DNA of 64,000 nt from JACVRW01 sp963826165 (GCA_963826165.1 CAWGWC010000003.1:124001-188000), one strand, 5' to 3'; counted from the stretch's first letter, positions 16,462-25,096 are shown. Notes: a model not told the origin generated them from the letters alone. Translations and numbers: made by a program.

Positions 16462-17522
16462 TCGAGAACTGGCTCGAGCGCAAGAGCATCTGCATCTGCG
16501 CGGGCTCGGGCGGGGTGGGCAAGACCACCACCTCGGCCGCCATCGCGCTGGGAATGGCCGCCCGCGGCAAGAAGGTCGCGGTGCTGACCATCGACCCCGC
16601 CAAGCGCTTGGCCGGCTCGCTCGGGCTCGCCGAGCTCGGCAACGAGGAAAGTCTCGTGGACGCCGACGTCGACGGCGAGCTGTGGGCGATGATGCTGGAC
16701 GCCAAGCGGACCTTCGACGACCTGATCGAATGGCACGCGCCCGACGTGAAGACCCGGGATGCCGTCCTCTCGAACCGGATCTACCAGGAGCTCTCGAACG
16801 CCGTGGCCGGGTCGCAGGAGTACATGGCGATGGAGAAGCTGCACGAGCTCCATCAGCAGGGGCGCTACGACCTGCTCGTCCTCGACACGCCCCCCACCCG
16901 CAACGCGCTCGACTTCATCGACGCGCCAAAGAAGCTCGCCGCCTTCATCGACTCGCGCTCGCTGCAGTTCTTCACCGCTCCCGGGTTCCTCGGCCTCAAG
17001 GTGTTCGGCCGCGGGACGGGGATGCTGTTCTCGGTGATGAAGCGGGCCACGGGGATCGACCTGCTCGAGGACCTGTCGCTCTTCTTTCAGAGCTTCGGCG
17101 ACATGGCCGCCGGCTTTCGCGAGCGCTCCGAGGGCGTCAACCGGCTGCTGGCCGACAGCCGAACCGCCTTCGTCCTCGTCACCTCACCCAGCACGGACGC
17201 GATGGAGGACGCCGCGTTCTTTCACCACCGGCTGCTCGACGCCGGCCTCCCGTTTGCCGGGATCGTGGCCAACCGTGTGCGCCGCGAGCTCCCGGCCGGC
17301 GATGTGTCCGACGAGGTCGAGGAGCTCGTGGGCGAGCCGCTGGCGGCCAAGGTGCTGGCCACCTGGGAGGACGAACGGCGCCTGGCCGCCCGCGACCGGG
17401 CCAACCTCGACCGACTCCGCAAGCGCCTGCGCCGCAGCCCGATGATCGAGATACCGCAGCTCGACGAGGACGTGCACGACCTCGCCGGGCTGGAGCGGGT
17501 GGACGAGTACCTGTTCGGCTGA
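16458..17522 (+). CDS. ArsA-like P-loop ATPase, second of a tandem pair
   Basis: A 354-aa Get3/ArsA-type ATPase that starts at GTG 16458-16460 (GTGA overlap). Walker A GSGGVGKTTT is at residues 16-25, VLTIDPAKRLAGSLGL is switch I, and VLDTPPTRNALDFIDAP is switch II. A long helical region around residues 170-215 may form the client or partner groove. No arsenical-resistance genes are nearby. Together with the upstream gene it matches the Rv3679/Rv3680 arrangement, and I infer a heterodimer. It lies immediately before the tandem repeats at 17535. Confidence 0.87.
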   Translation: MIENWLERKSICICAGSGGVGKTTTSAAIALGMAARGKKVAVLTIDPAKRLAGSLGLAELGNEESLVDADVDGELWAMMLDAKRTFDDLIEWHAPDVKTRDAVLSNRIYQELSNAVAGSQEYMAMEKLHELHQQGRYDLLVLDTPPTRNALDFIDAPKKLAAFIDSRSLQFFTAPGFLGLKVFGRGTGMLFSVMKRATGIDLLEDLSLFFQSFGDMAAGFRERSEGVNRLLADSRTAFVLVTSPSTDAMEDAAFFHHRLLDAGLPFAGIVANRVRRELPAGDVSDEVEELVGEPLAAKVLATWEDERRLAARDRANLDRLRKRLRRSPMIEIPQLDEDVHDLAGLERVDEYLFG

Positions 17523-17534
17523 GGCGATCGCGCC

Positions 17535-17640
17535 GGTCAGACGGGAGCGGCCCTAGCCCCTGGCTGATCGTCGATCAGACAGGGGCGCCCCAGCTCCCGG
17601 CTGATCGGTGATCAGACGGGAGCGCTGTAATCCTCTGGCT
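17535..17640. repeat. three imperfect 37/38-bp tandem repeats containing 15-bp palindromes
   Basis: Units begin at about 17535, 17573 and 17610. Each starts G(A/G)TCAGACGGGAGCG or close to it. Between units lie two 15-bp inverted repeats, CTGATC-N3-GATCAG at 17564-17578 and 17601-17615. The third unit forms the 3' end of the minus-strand gene that stops at 17612. The repeats may act as a bidirectional terminator or be a slippage-expanded gene end. Confidence 0.6.
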
Positions 17641-19150
17641 CGTCCGGTGCCCAGTCGTCCGACGCCGTGACTCCGTCGAGCTCGGGTTGCTCCGGAGGCG
17701 GCTCGACTTCGAGCTCGAGCTCGGGCTCGGTCGCGACGGCGACCGGCTCGAGCTCGGAGGTGTCGTAGTCGTCCTCCTCCGGCTCGTAGTCGAGGAACGG
17801 CTCCGTCTCGTAGAGAACGGTGTCGTCCGGCTCCTCCTCGATCAGCGGCGCCGGGGCCGCGGCCTCGCGCTCCCTGCGCAGGTCGCGCGCCCGGATCTCG
17901 CCCACCGGCTCGGGCGGCGGGGGCGGTGGCGGGGGTTCCAGCTCGACCAGGATGTCGTCGGCCACGCTCTTGAGGTCGGCGTCGAGGTAGCCGCACAGGA
18001 CGTCGCGCAGCAGCGCGCGCACGTGGCCCTCCAGCTCCGCGACGAGCTCGCTCGGCGAGTCCTCCGGAACGGGTCCCCCACCGCCCATCACGATCCGCTC
18101 GAGCGACACCGCAGCTTCGATGCGCCTCTGTACGTGGCGACGCTGGGCCTCCTCGGCGCACAGGGCCGCGGCCCGCCGGGCGAGGCTCACCTCGCCGGCG
18201 TCACTGCTGGCGTCGAGCAGCGCGCGCAGGGCGAGCAGATGATCGGAGAGCGCCTCGGAGTCGTGACCGCGGTCGCAGCCCATCTCGAAGCGCTCGAGCG
18301 CCCAGGCGATCGTCGCGGGCGCCGATGACAGGTCGAGCGCAGCCACGAACTCGCGCAGGGCCCGCTCGTGACCCTCGGGCAGCATCCAGCCGGAGCCGCG
18401 CCCACGTCCGCTGGCTCCGATCGGAAGAGCCACCCAGCGCCCGCCGTCGCTGCGACGCCAGCCGGGCGTTCCCAGGCTCACAGCGCCCGGGCTCCAGAGC
18501 CGGAGGGCGGTCACCAGGCGGGCGAACCGCTCGCGCGCCTCCACCGCGCCAAGGCGCTCGTGCGCGGCCGTGTCGCGGTCGAGCACGCAGAGAAGCGCGG
18601 GAGCTCCGTCGCCGCCCTCGGGATAGACGGCCTCCGCCGGAGCGTCGGCATGGTCGCCGCGGACGAGCGACAACCCGCCGCCCAGATCCAGCCGCTCGGC
18701 GTCCATCCACGCGCCGTCCAGCGGGGCGACCACCCGGTCGCGCACGGCGTCCCGGTACAGCGTGGCCTCGACCTCGAGGTACACGCGCTCGAAGCGCTCC
18801 TCGGGGAAGCCGAAGCTGGTGGCGTCCTCGTACAGTCGCTCGAGCATCGCCCGGAGCGCGGGCTCGGCCTGCTCACCGCGGAGGCCGTTGACCCTCAGCC
18901 AGGTGGCGGCGCCCTCCCCGAGCTCCCGACAGGCGGGTGGGCACGCTCCGAGCTCACGCAGGCGAGGCCAGCGCTCGGAGATGAACGGTCCGATGCGGGG
19001 CTGGTAGCGGTAGAGGACCGCGCCGCGGCGGTCGCCCTCGTCGACCACGTCGAACTCGAGCTCGGAGCCGGTTTTCAGATCGTCGGTCAGCAACGCGGCT
19101 GCCTCCAGCGCGAAGTCCCGCAGCGCGACGTGGAGAGCAGGGTTGCGCAT
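17612..19150 (-). CDS. uncharacterised protein with acidic proline-rich tail
   Basis: A 512-aa soluble protein starting at ATG 19148-19150 (MRNPALHVALRDFALEAAALL). The first about 370 residues are mixed alpha/beta with many conserved-looking Trp, Arg and Gly positions and no recognised motif. Residues about 395-410 contain a run of prolines, and the last about 110 residues are strongly acidic with repeated Glu-Pro and Glu-Leu. This gives a globular domain plus disordered acidic tail. The C-terminus is encoded by the last unit of a tandem repeat. It is divergent from the phytoene synthase gene. I cannot assign a function. Confidence 0.6.
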   Translation of the reverse strand: MRNPALHVALRDFALEAAALLTDDLKTGSELEFDVVDEGDRRGAVLYRYQPRIGPFISERWPRLRELGACPPACRELGEGAATWLRVNGLRGEQAEPALRAMLERLYEDATSFGFPEERFERVYLEVEATLYRDAVRDRVVAPLDGAWMDAERLDLGGGLSLVRGDHADAPAEAVYPEGGDGAPALLCVLDRDTAAHERLGAVEARERFARLVTALRLWSPGAVSLGTPGWRRSDGGRWVALPIGASGRGRGSGWMLPEGHERALREFVAALDLSSAPATIAWALERFEMGCDRGHDSEALSDHLLALRALLDASSDAGEVSLARRAAALCAEEAQRRHVQRRIEAAVSLERIVMGGGGPVPEDSPSELVAELEGHVRALLRDVLCGYLDADLKSVADDILVELEPPPPPPPPEPVGEIRARDLRREREAAAPAPLIEEEPDDTVLYETEPFLDYEPEEDDYDTSELEPVAVATEPELELEVEPPPEQPELDGVTASDDWAPDEPEDYSAPV

Positions 19151-19214
19151 AGCCGCGGATTCGCCCCGCGCGGCCGGGATCCTGCCCCCGGTACGTTGTC
19201 TCATCGTGGTAGTG

Positions 19215-20097
19215 ATGCGTAGAACAGGTATGCCCGACCGGATCGATCCCGCTCTGCGCGAGTGCTACGACTGCTGCCGCAAGCTGCAACGCCGGCGCGA
19301 CCCCACCTACTACTGGGCCACCCGCAGGCTGCCGCCCGACGTCCGCCCAGCGGTCCACGCCCTTTACGCGTTCGTGCGCGAGGTTGACGACGTGGTCGAC
19401 GCCCGACACCGACACCGCCGCCACCCGCCGCAGCGAGGTCGGCCTGTGGGAGGAGCGGCTGCGCCGGGCCCGGGCCGGCGGGGCGCCCGGTCATCCCGTG
19501 GTGGCCGCCCTGGCCGACGCCGGCCGGCGGCACGACCTTCCGCTCGACGAGCTCGATCTGTACTTCGACTCGATGCGGGTGGACTGCGCCCCCGTGCGGG
19601 TGCAGACATGGTTGGAGCTCGAGCACTACATGCGCGGGAGCGCCGGCTCGGTGGGGAGCATCCTCGGTGCGCTGCTCGGCGCCACCAACGGCGGACGGGA
19701 GCCCTTCGAGCGGCTCGCGCTCGCGTTCCAGCTGACCAACTTCGTGCGCGACGTCGGCGAGGACTGGGAGCTCGACCGCGTCTACATGCCCGCCGAGGAC
19801 CTCGAGCGCTTCGGGGTCTCGATGGAGGACATAGCGGGCCGCGAGCCCACCCCCGGCTTTCGCCGGCTGCTCGAGCTTCAGGTCGAACGCGCCAGGGAAC
19901 TGTTCCGGGAGGGCGCCGCCGCCACCCAGGTCGTCTCACCTGGTGTGGGGCGGGGCATACGGCTGGCGCGCGCCGTCTACGAGGGCGTGCTCGACCGTAC
20001 CGAGCGCCTCGGCTTCGACGTCCTGCGACATCGCGCCACCCTCCCGCCCTGGGAGCTCGCCGGCGCGGTGGCCAGCGGACTGCGCACCGGCGCATGA
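19215..20097 (+). pseudogene. squalene/phytoene synthase, single frameshift near residue 60
   Basis: Two frames together make one family member. The first carries YDCCRKLQRRRDPTYYWATRRLP and the Asp-rich FVREVDDVVD. At about 19400-19410 the frame changes and continues as DTDTAATRRSEVGLWEERL through the second Asp motif NFVRDVGEDWELDRVYMP to the stop at 20097. The sequence has one base too many (or two too few) at the joint. Alternative starts are GTG 19206, seven or eight bases after a TACGTT hexamer, and ATG 19230. The enzyme condenses prenyl diphosphates head-to-head. The downstream FAD reductase starts within its stop codon (ATGA). It may be an assembly indel in a working gene. Confidence 0.82.
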
Positions 20098-21275
20098 CCC
20101 GGCGGGCGACCCTGCGCGGTGACGAGCGCACCTCGCTCGATGGCATGCGTGCCGACGTTGTGGTCTGTGGGGCCAGCTTCGCGGGACTGACGGTGGCCCG
20201 AGAGCTGGCCGGCAGCGGGGCGGACGTGCTGCTGGTGGACCGCTACGAGGTCGGCGAGCGGGCCACCTCCGCGTGTGCGGCGCCGCGGCCCTGGCTGGAG
20301 GCCATGGGCGTGGAGGGAGCGATCCGTCAGGAGATCCCGCACATGAGCTTTCACACTCCCCACGGCTCGGTGCGCTACCGGCTGCCCTGGAGCTGGGCCG
20401 CCTTCGACTATCGGGAGCTCTGCCGGCTGCTGCGCGACCAGACCGACGCCCGCTTCGAGATCGCCACCGTCCGCGGACGGGCCGACGGCGGGGTGCTCAC
20501 CGACCGCGGCGCCCTCGTCGCGCCGCTCGTGGTGGACGCGCTCGGCTGGCGCCGGGTGCTAGCCGGCGTCCGCAACCAGCCGCCCGAGGCGCCGCTGTCG
20601 CGCGGGCTGGAGGTGCATCCCGACGGCGGTGGCACAGATCTGGACGTGTGGATCGACCGCTCGCTGGTGCGCCACGGCTACGGCTGGAGCGTCCCGGCGG
20701 CGGCCGAGCAGCGCGTCGGGGTCGGCTCGTATGAGCCGCGCCACCACGTGCGGGAGCCGACGGTCGACCTCGCCGGCCGCCTACGCCGGGAGCCGGTCCG
20801 CTACCAGGGCAACTGGTTTCCCCACCGGCTGCGGCGCGCCGCCGAGGGAGAGATCTTCTTCGCCGGCGACTCGGCCGGCCACTGCTTTCCCCTGTCGGGC
20901 GAGGGCATCCGCATGGCGTTCTACTTCGGGATCGCGTGTGGGCGAGAGCTGAGGGCGGTGGTCGAGGGCGAGCGCAGCCGCGGAGAGGCGCTTCGCCGCT
21001 ACGCCGCGTTCAGCGCGTCGCACAGCCGGGCCTTTGGCCTGGCGCTGCGCCTGCAGTGGCTGATCCCGCGGCTCCCGCCGCGAGCGCTGACGGTGCTCCT
21101 GCGCGCCGTTGGACACCAGCGGATCGTGAATCGGGCCTTCGGCTGGTACCTCGACCAAGCCCACCCGCGGTTTGCCACAGGACCGCGTCCGGACTACGCG
21201 GCGACGACGGTGCGCCCTTCGGCGCTCCTGTCCACGCAGGCGCCGTCCTCGACGCCGAGCCACTCGCGCCCGTAG
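20094..21275 (+). CDS. FAD-dependent oxidoreductase, geranylgeranyl-reductase-like
   Basis: A 393-aa flavoprotein. After about 17 residues the Rossmann FAD motif reads VVVCGASFAGLTVARELA with a VDR acidic end. The second FAD contact GEIFFAGDSAGHCFPLSGEGI (about residues 250-270) is typical of geranylgeranyl reductase and related carotenoid/isoprenoid enzymes. ATG 20094 overlaps the phytoene synthase stop; ATG 20145 is an alternative start directly at the FAD fold. Pairing with a prenyl synthase suggests modification of a C30-C40 isoprenoid or a polyprenyl lipid. The last 27 residues overlap the convergent HxlR gene and look non-conserved. Confidence 0.82.
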   Translation: MTRRATLRGDERTSLDGMRADVVVCGASFAGLTVARELAGSGADVLLVDRYEVGERATSACAAPRPWLEAMGVEGAIRQEIPHMSFHTPHGSVRYRLPWSWAAFDYRELCRLLRDQTDARFEIATVRGRADGGVLTDRGALVAPLVVDALGWRRVLAGVRNQPPEAPLSRGLEVHPDGGGTDLDVWIDRSLVRHGYGWSVPAAAEQRVGVGSYEPRHHVREPTVDLAGRLRREPVRYQGNWFPHRLRRAAEGEIFFAGDSAGHCFPLSGEGIRMAFYFGIACGRELRAVVEGERSRGEALRRYAAFSASHSRAFGLALRLQWLIPRLPPRALTVLLRAVGHQRIVNRAFGWYLDQAHPRFATGPRPDYAATTVRPSALLSTQAPSSTPSHSRP

Positions 21276-21556
21276 CGGCGCATGTCGTCGATCAGCGGCA
21301 CCAGGGCCTCGCCCTTCGCCGTGAGCGAGTACTCCACGCGCGGGGGCACCTCCGGGAAGGTGTGGCGCTCGACGATGCCCTGCTCCTCGAGGCCGCGCAG
21401 ACGCAGCGACAGCGTCCGCGGGCTGATGCCGGCCAGCGAGCGCTCGAGCTCGCAGAACCGGCTGCGTCCCTCGGCCAGGTCACGGATGACGAGGATCGTC
21501 CACTTGCCGCAGATGATGTCGGCCGTGGCGCACACGGGGCAGCTGGGATCGCCCAT
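21194..21556 (-). CDS. HxlR family winged-helix transcriptional regulator
   Basis: A 120-aa single-domain regulator with the classic N-terminal CPVCATADIICGKWTILVIRDL, a recognition region ISPRTLSLRLRGLEEQGIVER and a wing ending in VEYSLTAKGEAL. Such proteins are dimeric repressors or redox/electrophile sensors; Cys5 and Cys8 and the CGKW Cys are candidate sensing residues. The ATG at 21554-21556 follows TATCCT by seven bases, so leaderless; an in-frame start nine codons earlier is possible. Its 3' end overlaps the FAD-reductase gene by 82 bases. A 17-bp palindrome just upstream is a candidate autoregulatory site. Confidence 0.88.
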   Translation of the reverse strand: MGDPSCPVCATADIICGKWTILVIRDLAEGRSRFCELERSLAGISPRTLSLRLRGLEEQGIVERHTFPEVPPRVEYSLTAKGEALVPLIDDMRRYGREWLGVEDGACVDRSAEGRTVVAA

Positions 21557-21576
21557 AGACGCCAGGATAGCGCAAG

Positions 21577-21593
21577 ACTTCACGAACTGAAGT
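21577..21593. promoter_or_regulatory. 17-bp palindrome, probable HxlR operator
   Basis: ACTTCA-N5-TGAAGT is a perfect inverted repeat 21 bases before the HxlR start. It covers the expected -35 region of the promoter whose -10 is TATCCT (21564-21569, minus), a typical place for autorepression. Confidence 0.55.
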
Positions 21594-21625
21594 AATGGAA
21601 GGACGCTGCGCCCAGCGCCGCGTGC

Positions 21626-22339
21626 TCAGCCGCCCAGATTCGAGAGCAGCCCTCCGCCGCCTCCCCCACCGCCGCCGCCGGCCACCGTCGGGCGGCCCTC
21701 GCTCGGCTGGACGAGCACCCAGCCACCGCCGGCAAAGGCCATCTGGATCGACTCGCCCGAGCCGCGCCCGATGAAGTTCTTCATCTTTATGTCGGTCTTG
21801 ATGCTCGTCTGGACGCTCGAGGCCCAGGTGATCGCGGCCTGGGGGTCGGCGAAGGTGGGCGCCTCACCCGTGTTGAGCAGCACGGGCGGCCCGTCTGAGA
21901 CGATGGCCACCCAGCCGCTGCCCTGCAGCGCCGTGTTGAAGAGGCCGCCGGCCACGAAGCCGCTGGCGCCCTCCACCTTCTTGATGTCCCAGTCGATGCC
22001 GGCGTCGAAGGCGAGCAGGTTCTGCCCGTTGACGGTGATGGCGTCGTTCTCGAGGTAGAGCAGGTGGATCTCCTGGGCGGTGTCGGCCAGGAAGACCTCG
22101 CCGGCCCCGGACATCTTCATCAGCGTGGTGCCCTCGCCGGAGACCGCCTTCTTGAGCATCCGGCTCATGCCGCCGGAGCCCGCGTGCTCGAAGGCCACCT
22201 GGCCCTGGTAGGCCACCATCGAGCCGGCCTTGGCCTGGATCGTGACCTGGTCGAGATGCACCTTCAGCAGCTTCGAGTTCTGCAGCGCGAACGGCTGCTC
22301 CGACTTGGTCTCCTGGAACTCGCCCAGTGTGCTCTGCAA
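21626..22339 (-). CDS. AIM24 family protein
   Basis: A 237-aa AIM24/DUF124 beta-rich protein. It contains the family segments VTIQAKAGSMVAYQG, GEVFLADTAQEIHLLYL and a C-terminal glycine run ending GGGLLSNLGG. It probably forms a trimeric beta-prism; bacterial function is unknown. The start is TTG at 22337-22339, chosen because a strong AGGAGAG Shine-Dalgarno sits seven bases upstream and no ATG fits. It lies downstream of pilT on the same strand with a 51-base gap. The polyglycine tract near residues 222-231 is low complexity. Confidence 0.85.
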   Translation of the reverse strand: MQSTLGEFQETKSEQPFALQNSKLLKVHLDQVTIQAKAGSMVAYQGQVAFEHAGSGGMSRMLKKAVSGEGTTLMKMSGAGEVFLADTAQEIHLLYLENDAITVNGQNLLAFDAGIDWDIKKVEGASGFVAGGLFNTALQGSGWVAIVSDGPPVLLNTGEAPTFADPQAAITWASSVQTSIKTDIKMKNFIGRGSGESIQMAFAGGGWVLVQPSEGRPTVAGGGGGGGGGGLLSNLGG

Positions 22340-22390
22340 CGGAATCTCTCCTTGGCTCGAATCGCCGGGGGGTTGGGGTGGCCGCTCAGG

Positions 22391-23536
22391 CTACTGGCCT
22401 GAGCCGTTCACGCCCGCCGCCTCGAAGTCGTCGTCGAAGACCGACTCGACCGAGGTGTGGCGCTGGCCGTCCGAAGACACCAGCAGCTTGAAGTCGTGAG
22501 GGTGGGTGGCCGCCTTGAGCGCGTCGTCCATCGACACCCGGCCGTCCTGGACGTGGGTGAGCAGGGCCTGATCGAAGGTCTGCATCCCGTAGTAGGCGCC
22601 CTCGGAGATGACCTCCGGCAGCTTGCCGGTCTCCTCGGGGTTCATGATCATGTCGCGCACACGTCCGGTCATCCGCAGGATCTCGCAGGTGGCCACCCGC
22701 CCGCGACCGTCCGGGCTGGGCACCAGGCGCTGGGAGATCACCGCCTTGAGCGTGCCCGCGAGCATGGCCCGGGCCTGACGCTGCTCGGCCTCGGGGAAGA
22801 AGTCGATGATGCGGTTGACGGACTCGGCGGCGTCGACGGTGTGGATGGTCGAGAGCACGAGGTGCCCGGTCTCGGCGGCCGACAGGGCGGTGCGAACGGT
22901 CTCCTCGTCGCGCATCTCCCCCACGAGGATCACGTCCGGGTCCTGACGCAGGACGCGTCGCAGGGCACGGCTGAACGACTCGGTGTCCTCGCCCACCTCG
23001 CGCTGGTTGATGATCGAGAACTTGTCGTTGTGGAGGAACTCCACCGGATCCTCGATCGTGACGATGTGCTTGGCGTAGCTCGAGTTGATGTGATCGATCA
23101 TCGCCGCGAGCGTCGTCGACTTGCCCGACCCGGTGGTGCCGGTGAGGAGGACCAGGCCGCGCTCCTCGTCGGCGATCTCGGAGATCACGGGAGGCAGCAG
23201 CAGCTCGGCCACCGTCTTCACCGCGAACGGGATGGCCCTGGCCACCAGGGAGACCGAGCCGCGCTGCACGAAAGCGTTGACCCGGAAGCGTGCCACGCCC
23301 GGGACCGAGTAGGAGAAGTCCACCTCGCGGTCTGCACGGAACGAGTCCAGCTTGGCCTCGTCGGTGAGCATCACGTGGAGCGTGGCCTCGGTGTCCTCGG
23401 GTCGCAGCGGCACGGAGCCCTCGACGGGCTCGAGCTTGCCGTGGCGGCGGATCATTGGGCGGGCGGGGACCTTGAGATGGAGGTCCGAGCCCTCGCGCTC
23501 GAGGACCTGCATCAGGGCGGCATCGATGTCGAACAT
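22391..23536 (-). CDS. pilT: type IV pilus retraction ATPase PilT
   Basis: A 381-aa secretion-type ATPase of PilT length. Walker A GTTGSGKS is at residues 133-140, the Asp box reads IVTIEDPVEFLH, Walker B is VILVGEMRDEET, and the His box GHLVLSTIHT follows. The N-terminal PAS-like domain begins SDLHLKVPARPMIR. The C-terminus is extended by about 30 residues beyond the retraction-motif region and ends in an acidic segment. It would power pilus retraction from the cytoplasmic membrane. No other pilus genes are in the window. ATG is at 23534-23536. Confidence 0.92.
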   Translation of the reverse strand: MFDIDAALMQVLEREGSDLHLKVPARPMIRRHGKLEPVEGSVPLRPEDTEATLHVMLTDEAKLDSFRADREVDFSYSVPGVARFRVNAFVQRGSVSLVARAIPFAVKTVAELLLPPVISEIADEERGLVLLTGTTGSGKSTTLAAMIDHINSSYAKHIVTIEDPVEFLHNDKFSIINQREVGEDTESFSRALRRVLRQDPDVILVGEMRDEETVRTALSAAETGHLVLSTIHTVDAAESVNRIIDFFPEAEQRQARAMLAGTLKAVISQRLVPSPDGRGRVATCEILRMTGRVRDMIMNPEETGKLPEVISEGAYYGMQTFDQALLTHVQDGRVSMDDALKAATHPHDFKLLVSSDGQRHTSVESVFDDDFEAAGVNGSGQ

Positions 23537-23597
23537 TGAGTTCGCATCGGCAGCGGCGGCACGGCCGTTGAGTGGTGGCCCGGGTTGTTGGACGCGC

Positions 23598-24005
23598 CTA
23601 CGCCGGGGAGAAGCAGCGCCTGATCCTGCGCACCGGGAAGCCGTCGCTCCAAGGCTCCACTGGCCCGTAGCCGGCGTTCTGCATCCAGAGCCGATCCGTG
23701 GTCAGCACACCACGCAGGAACAGGCGGATTGAGCCGTTGTCCCAGTCCTTGGACTGCCGCTCGATAGGCAACCTCCGGTTGCTGCCGCGCGCGACGGCGA
23801 CGTAGATGCCTCTGGTGTCCGCTTTGCCGCGGGTCAGGGTCCTGATGCGCCAGGTGTCACCCTTGCCGGACAGCTTGCAGGCGTAGTGACGGGAGCCGTC
23901 CCTGTTGACGAGCGTCCAGTCCGGCGGCACCTGCGAAGCAGCCGGCACGGCCATCACGGCCGTCAGCGCAAGCGTCGCGGCCGCCGCGACGAGACGGCGG
24001 ATCAA
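23598..24005 (-). CDS. small secreted protein of unknown function
   Basis: A 135-aa protein with a clear signal peptide: RR near the N-terminus, an Ala/Leu-rich core, and a likely cleavage after AAS at about residue 24. The mature part is basic with Trp and paired Cys (residue 43 and near the C-terminus), possibly disulfide bonded. The TTG start (24003-24005) overlaps the rpoD stop as TTGA, implying translational coupling to the sigma factor. I do not recognise the family. Confidence 0.6.
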   Translation of the reverse strand: MIRRLVAAAATLALTAVMAVPAASQVPPDWTLVNRDGSRHYACKLSGKGDTWRIRTLTRGKADTRGIYVAVARGSNRRLPIERQSKDWDNGSIRLFLRGVLTTDRLWMQNAGYGPVEPWSDGFPVRRIRRCFSPA

Positions 24006-25096
24006 GCGACGTCGCGGAGCTTCTGCGCTTCGGCCAGCGACTGCAGCTTCTTGAGCGACTGATTCTCGATCTGGCGGATGCGCTCGCGCGTGACGTTGAA
24101 GGTGCGGCCCACCTCGTCGAGCGTGCGCGGGTGCTCGCCGCCGAGTCCGTAGCGCAGCTCGAGCACGCGCCGCTCGCGGTAGGAGAGGTTCTCGAGCGCC
24201 TCGCGCAGCGCCTCCTTGGTGAGGATCTCCGCCGCGCGCTCGTAGGGCGACTCGGCGCGCTCGTCGGCGATGAACTGACCGAACTCGGACTCCTCTTCGT
24301 CACCCACCGGCTTCTCCAGCGAGACCGGCGCCTGGGCCGAGCGCTTGATCGACTCAACCTCTTCGGGCTCGATTCCCGTGTGCTCGGCGATCTCGTCCGG
24401 CGTGGGCTCGCGGCCCAGCTCGGTGACCAGCTTGCGCTCCGCGCGGCCGATCTTGTTGAGCTTCTCCACCACGTGCACCGGTATGCGGATCGTGCGCGCC
24501 TTGTCGGCCAGCGCGCGAGCGATGGCCTGGCGGATCCACCAGGTGGCGTAGGTCGAGAACTTGAAGCCCTTGCGGTAGTCGAACTTCTCCGCGGCCCGCA
24601 CCAGGCCGAGCGTCCCCTCCTGAATCAGGTCGAGGAAGGGAAGCCCCTGATTGCGGTAGTTCTTGGCAATCGAGACCACCAGGCGCAGGTTGGACTCGAC
24701 CATCTTCTGCTTCGCGTCGAGGTCGCCGCGCTCGATGCGGCGCGCGAGGTCGACCTCTTCCTGAGCCGTGAGCAGCCGGACCTTGCCGATGTCCTTCAGG
24801 AACAGCTGAAGGGAGTCGGTGGTCATGTCCGGCTTCAGGTCGATGGTGGCCTTCTTGCGCCTGGAGCGGCGGTCCACCGCGCGCTCGACCTGAGGCTCGG
24901 AATGGGTGGGATCGTCCTCGACCAGATCGATCTCGGACTTCTCGAAGTAGCCGTGCAGCTCCTCGATGTCTCCCTCGTCGAGATCGACCTCGGAGAGCGC
25001 GGTGGCGACCTCGGCGTAGGTGAGCACGCCGGTGGCGGTGCCCTTTGCGACGAGGAGTTTGACCTCTTCAAGCTCTTGAAGTTCTGCTACAGACAT
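24002..25096 (-). CDS. rpoD: principal RNA polymerase sigma factor (sigma-70)
   Basis: A 364-aa group 1/2 sigma factor. Region 1.1-like acidic N-terminus, region 1.2 (DSLQLFLKDIGKVRLLTAQEE), the region 2 core (NLRLVVSIAKNYRNQGLPFLDLIQEG), region 2.3-2.4 (FKFSTYATWWIRQAI), region 3 and region 4 (FNVTRERIRQIENQSLKKLQ) are all present. Start ATG 25094-25096 (MSVAELQEL) is chosen because GAGGA lies five bases upstream; longer in-frame starts lack an RBS. A good promoter is visible at 25162-25189. The short region 1.1 with a helical VLTYAEVATAL motif is usual for actinobacterial primary sigma factors. Confidence 0.94.
   Translation of the reverse strand: MSVAELQELEEVKLLVAKGTATGVLTYAEVATALSEVDLDEGDIEELHGYFEKSEIDLVEDDPTHSEPQVERAVDRRSRRKKATIDLKPDMTTDSLQLFLKDIGKVRLLTAQEEVDLARRIERGDLDAKQKMVESNLRLVVSIAKNYRNQGLPFLDLIQEGTLGLVRAAEKFDYRKGFKFSTYATWWIRQAIARALADKARTIRIPVHVVEKLNKIGRAERKLVTELGREPTPDEIAEHTGIEPEEVESIKRSAQAPVSLEKPVGDEEESEFGQFIADERAESPYERAAEILTKEALREALENLSYRERRVLELRYGLGGEHPRTLDEVGRTFNVTRERIRQIENQSLKKLQSLAEAQKLRDVA

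Noticed and set aside
15538..17522. Arsenite efflux ATPase (ArsA)
   Set aside because: The arsenite-binding cysteines and arsB/arsR/arsD neighbours are missing; better fit is the Rv3679/Rv3680-like pair.
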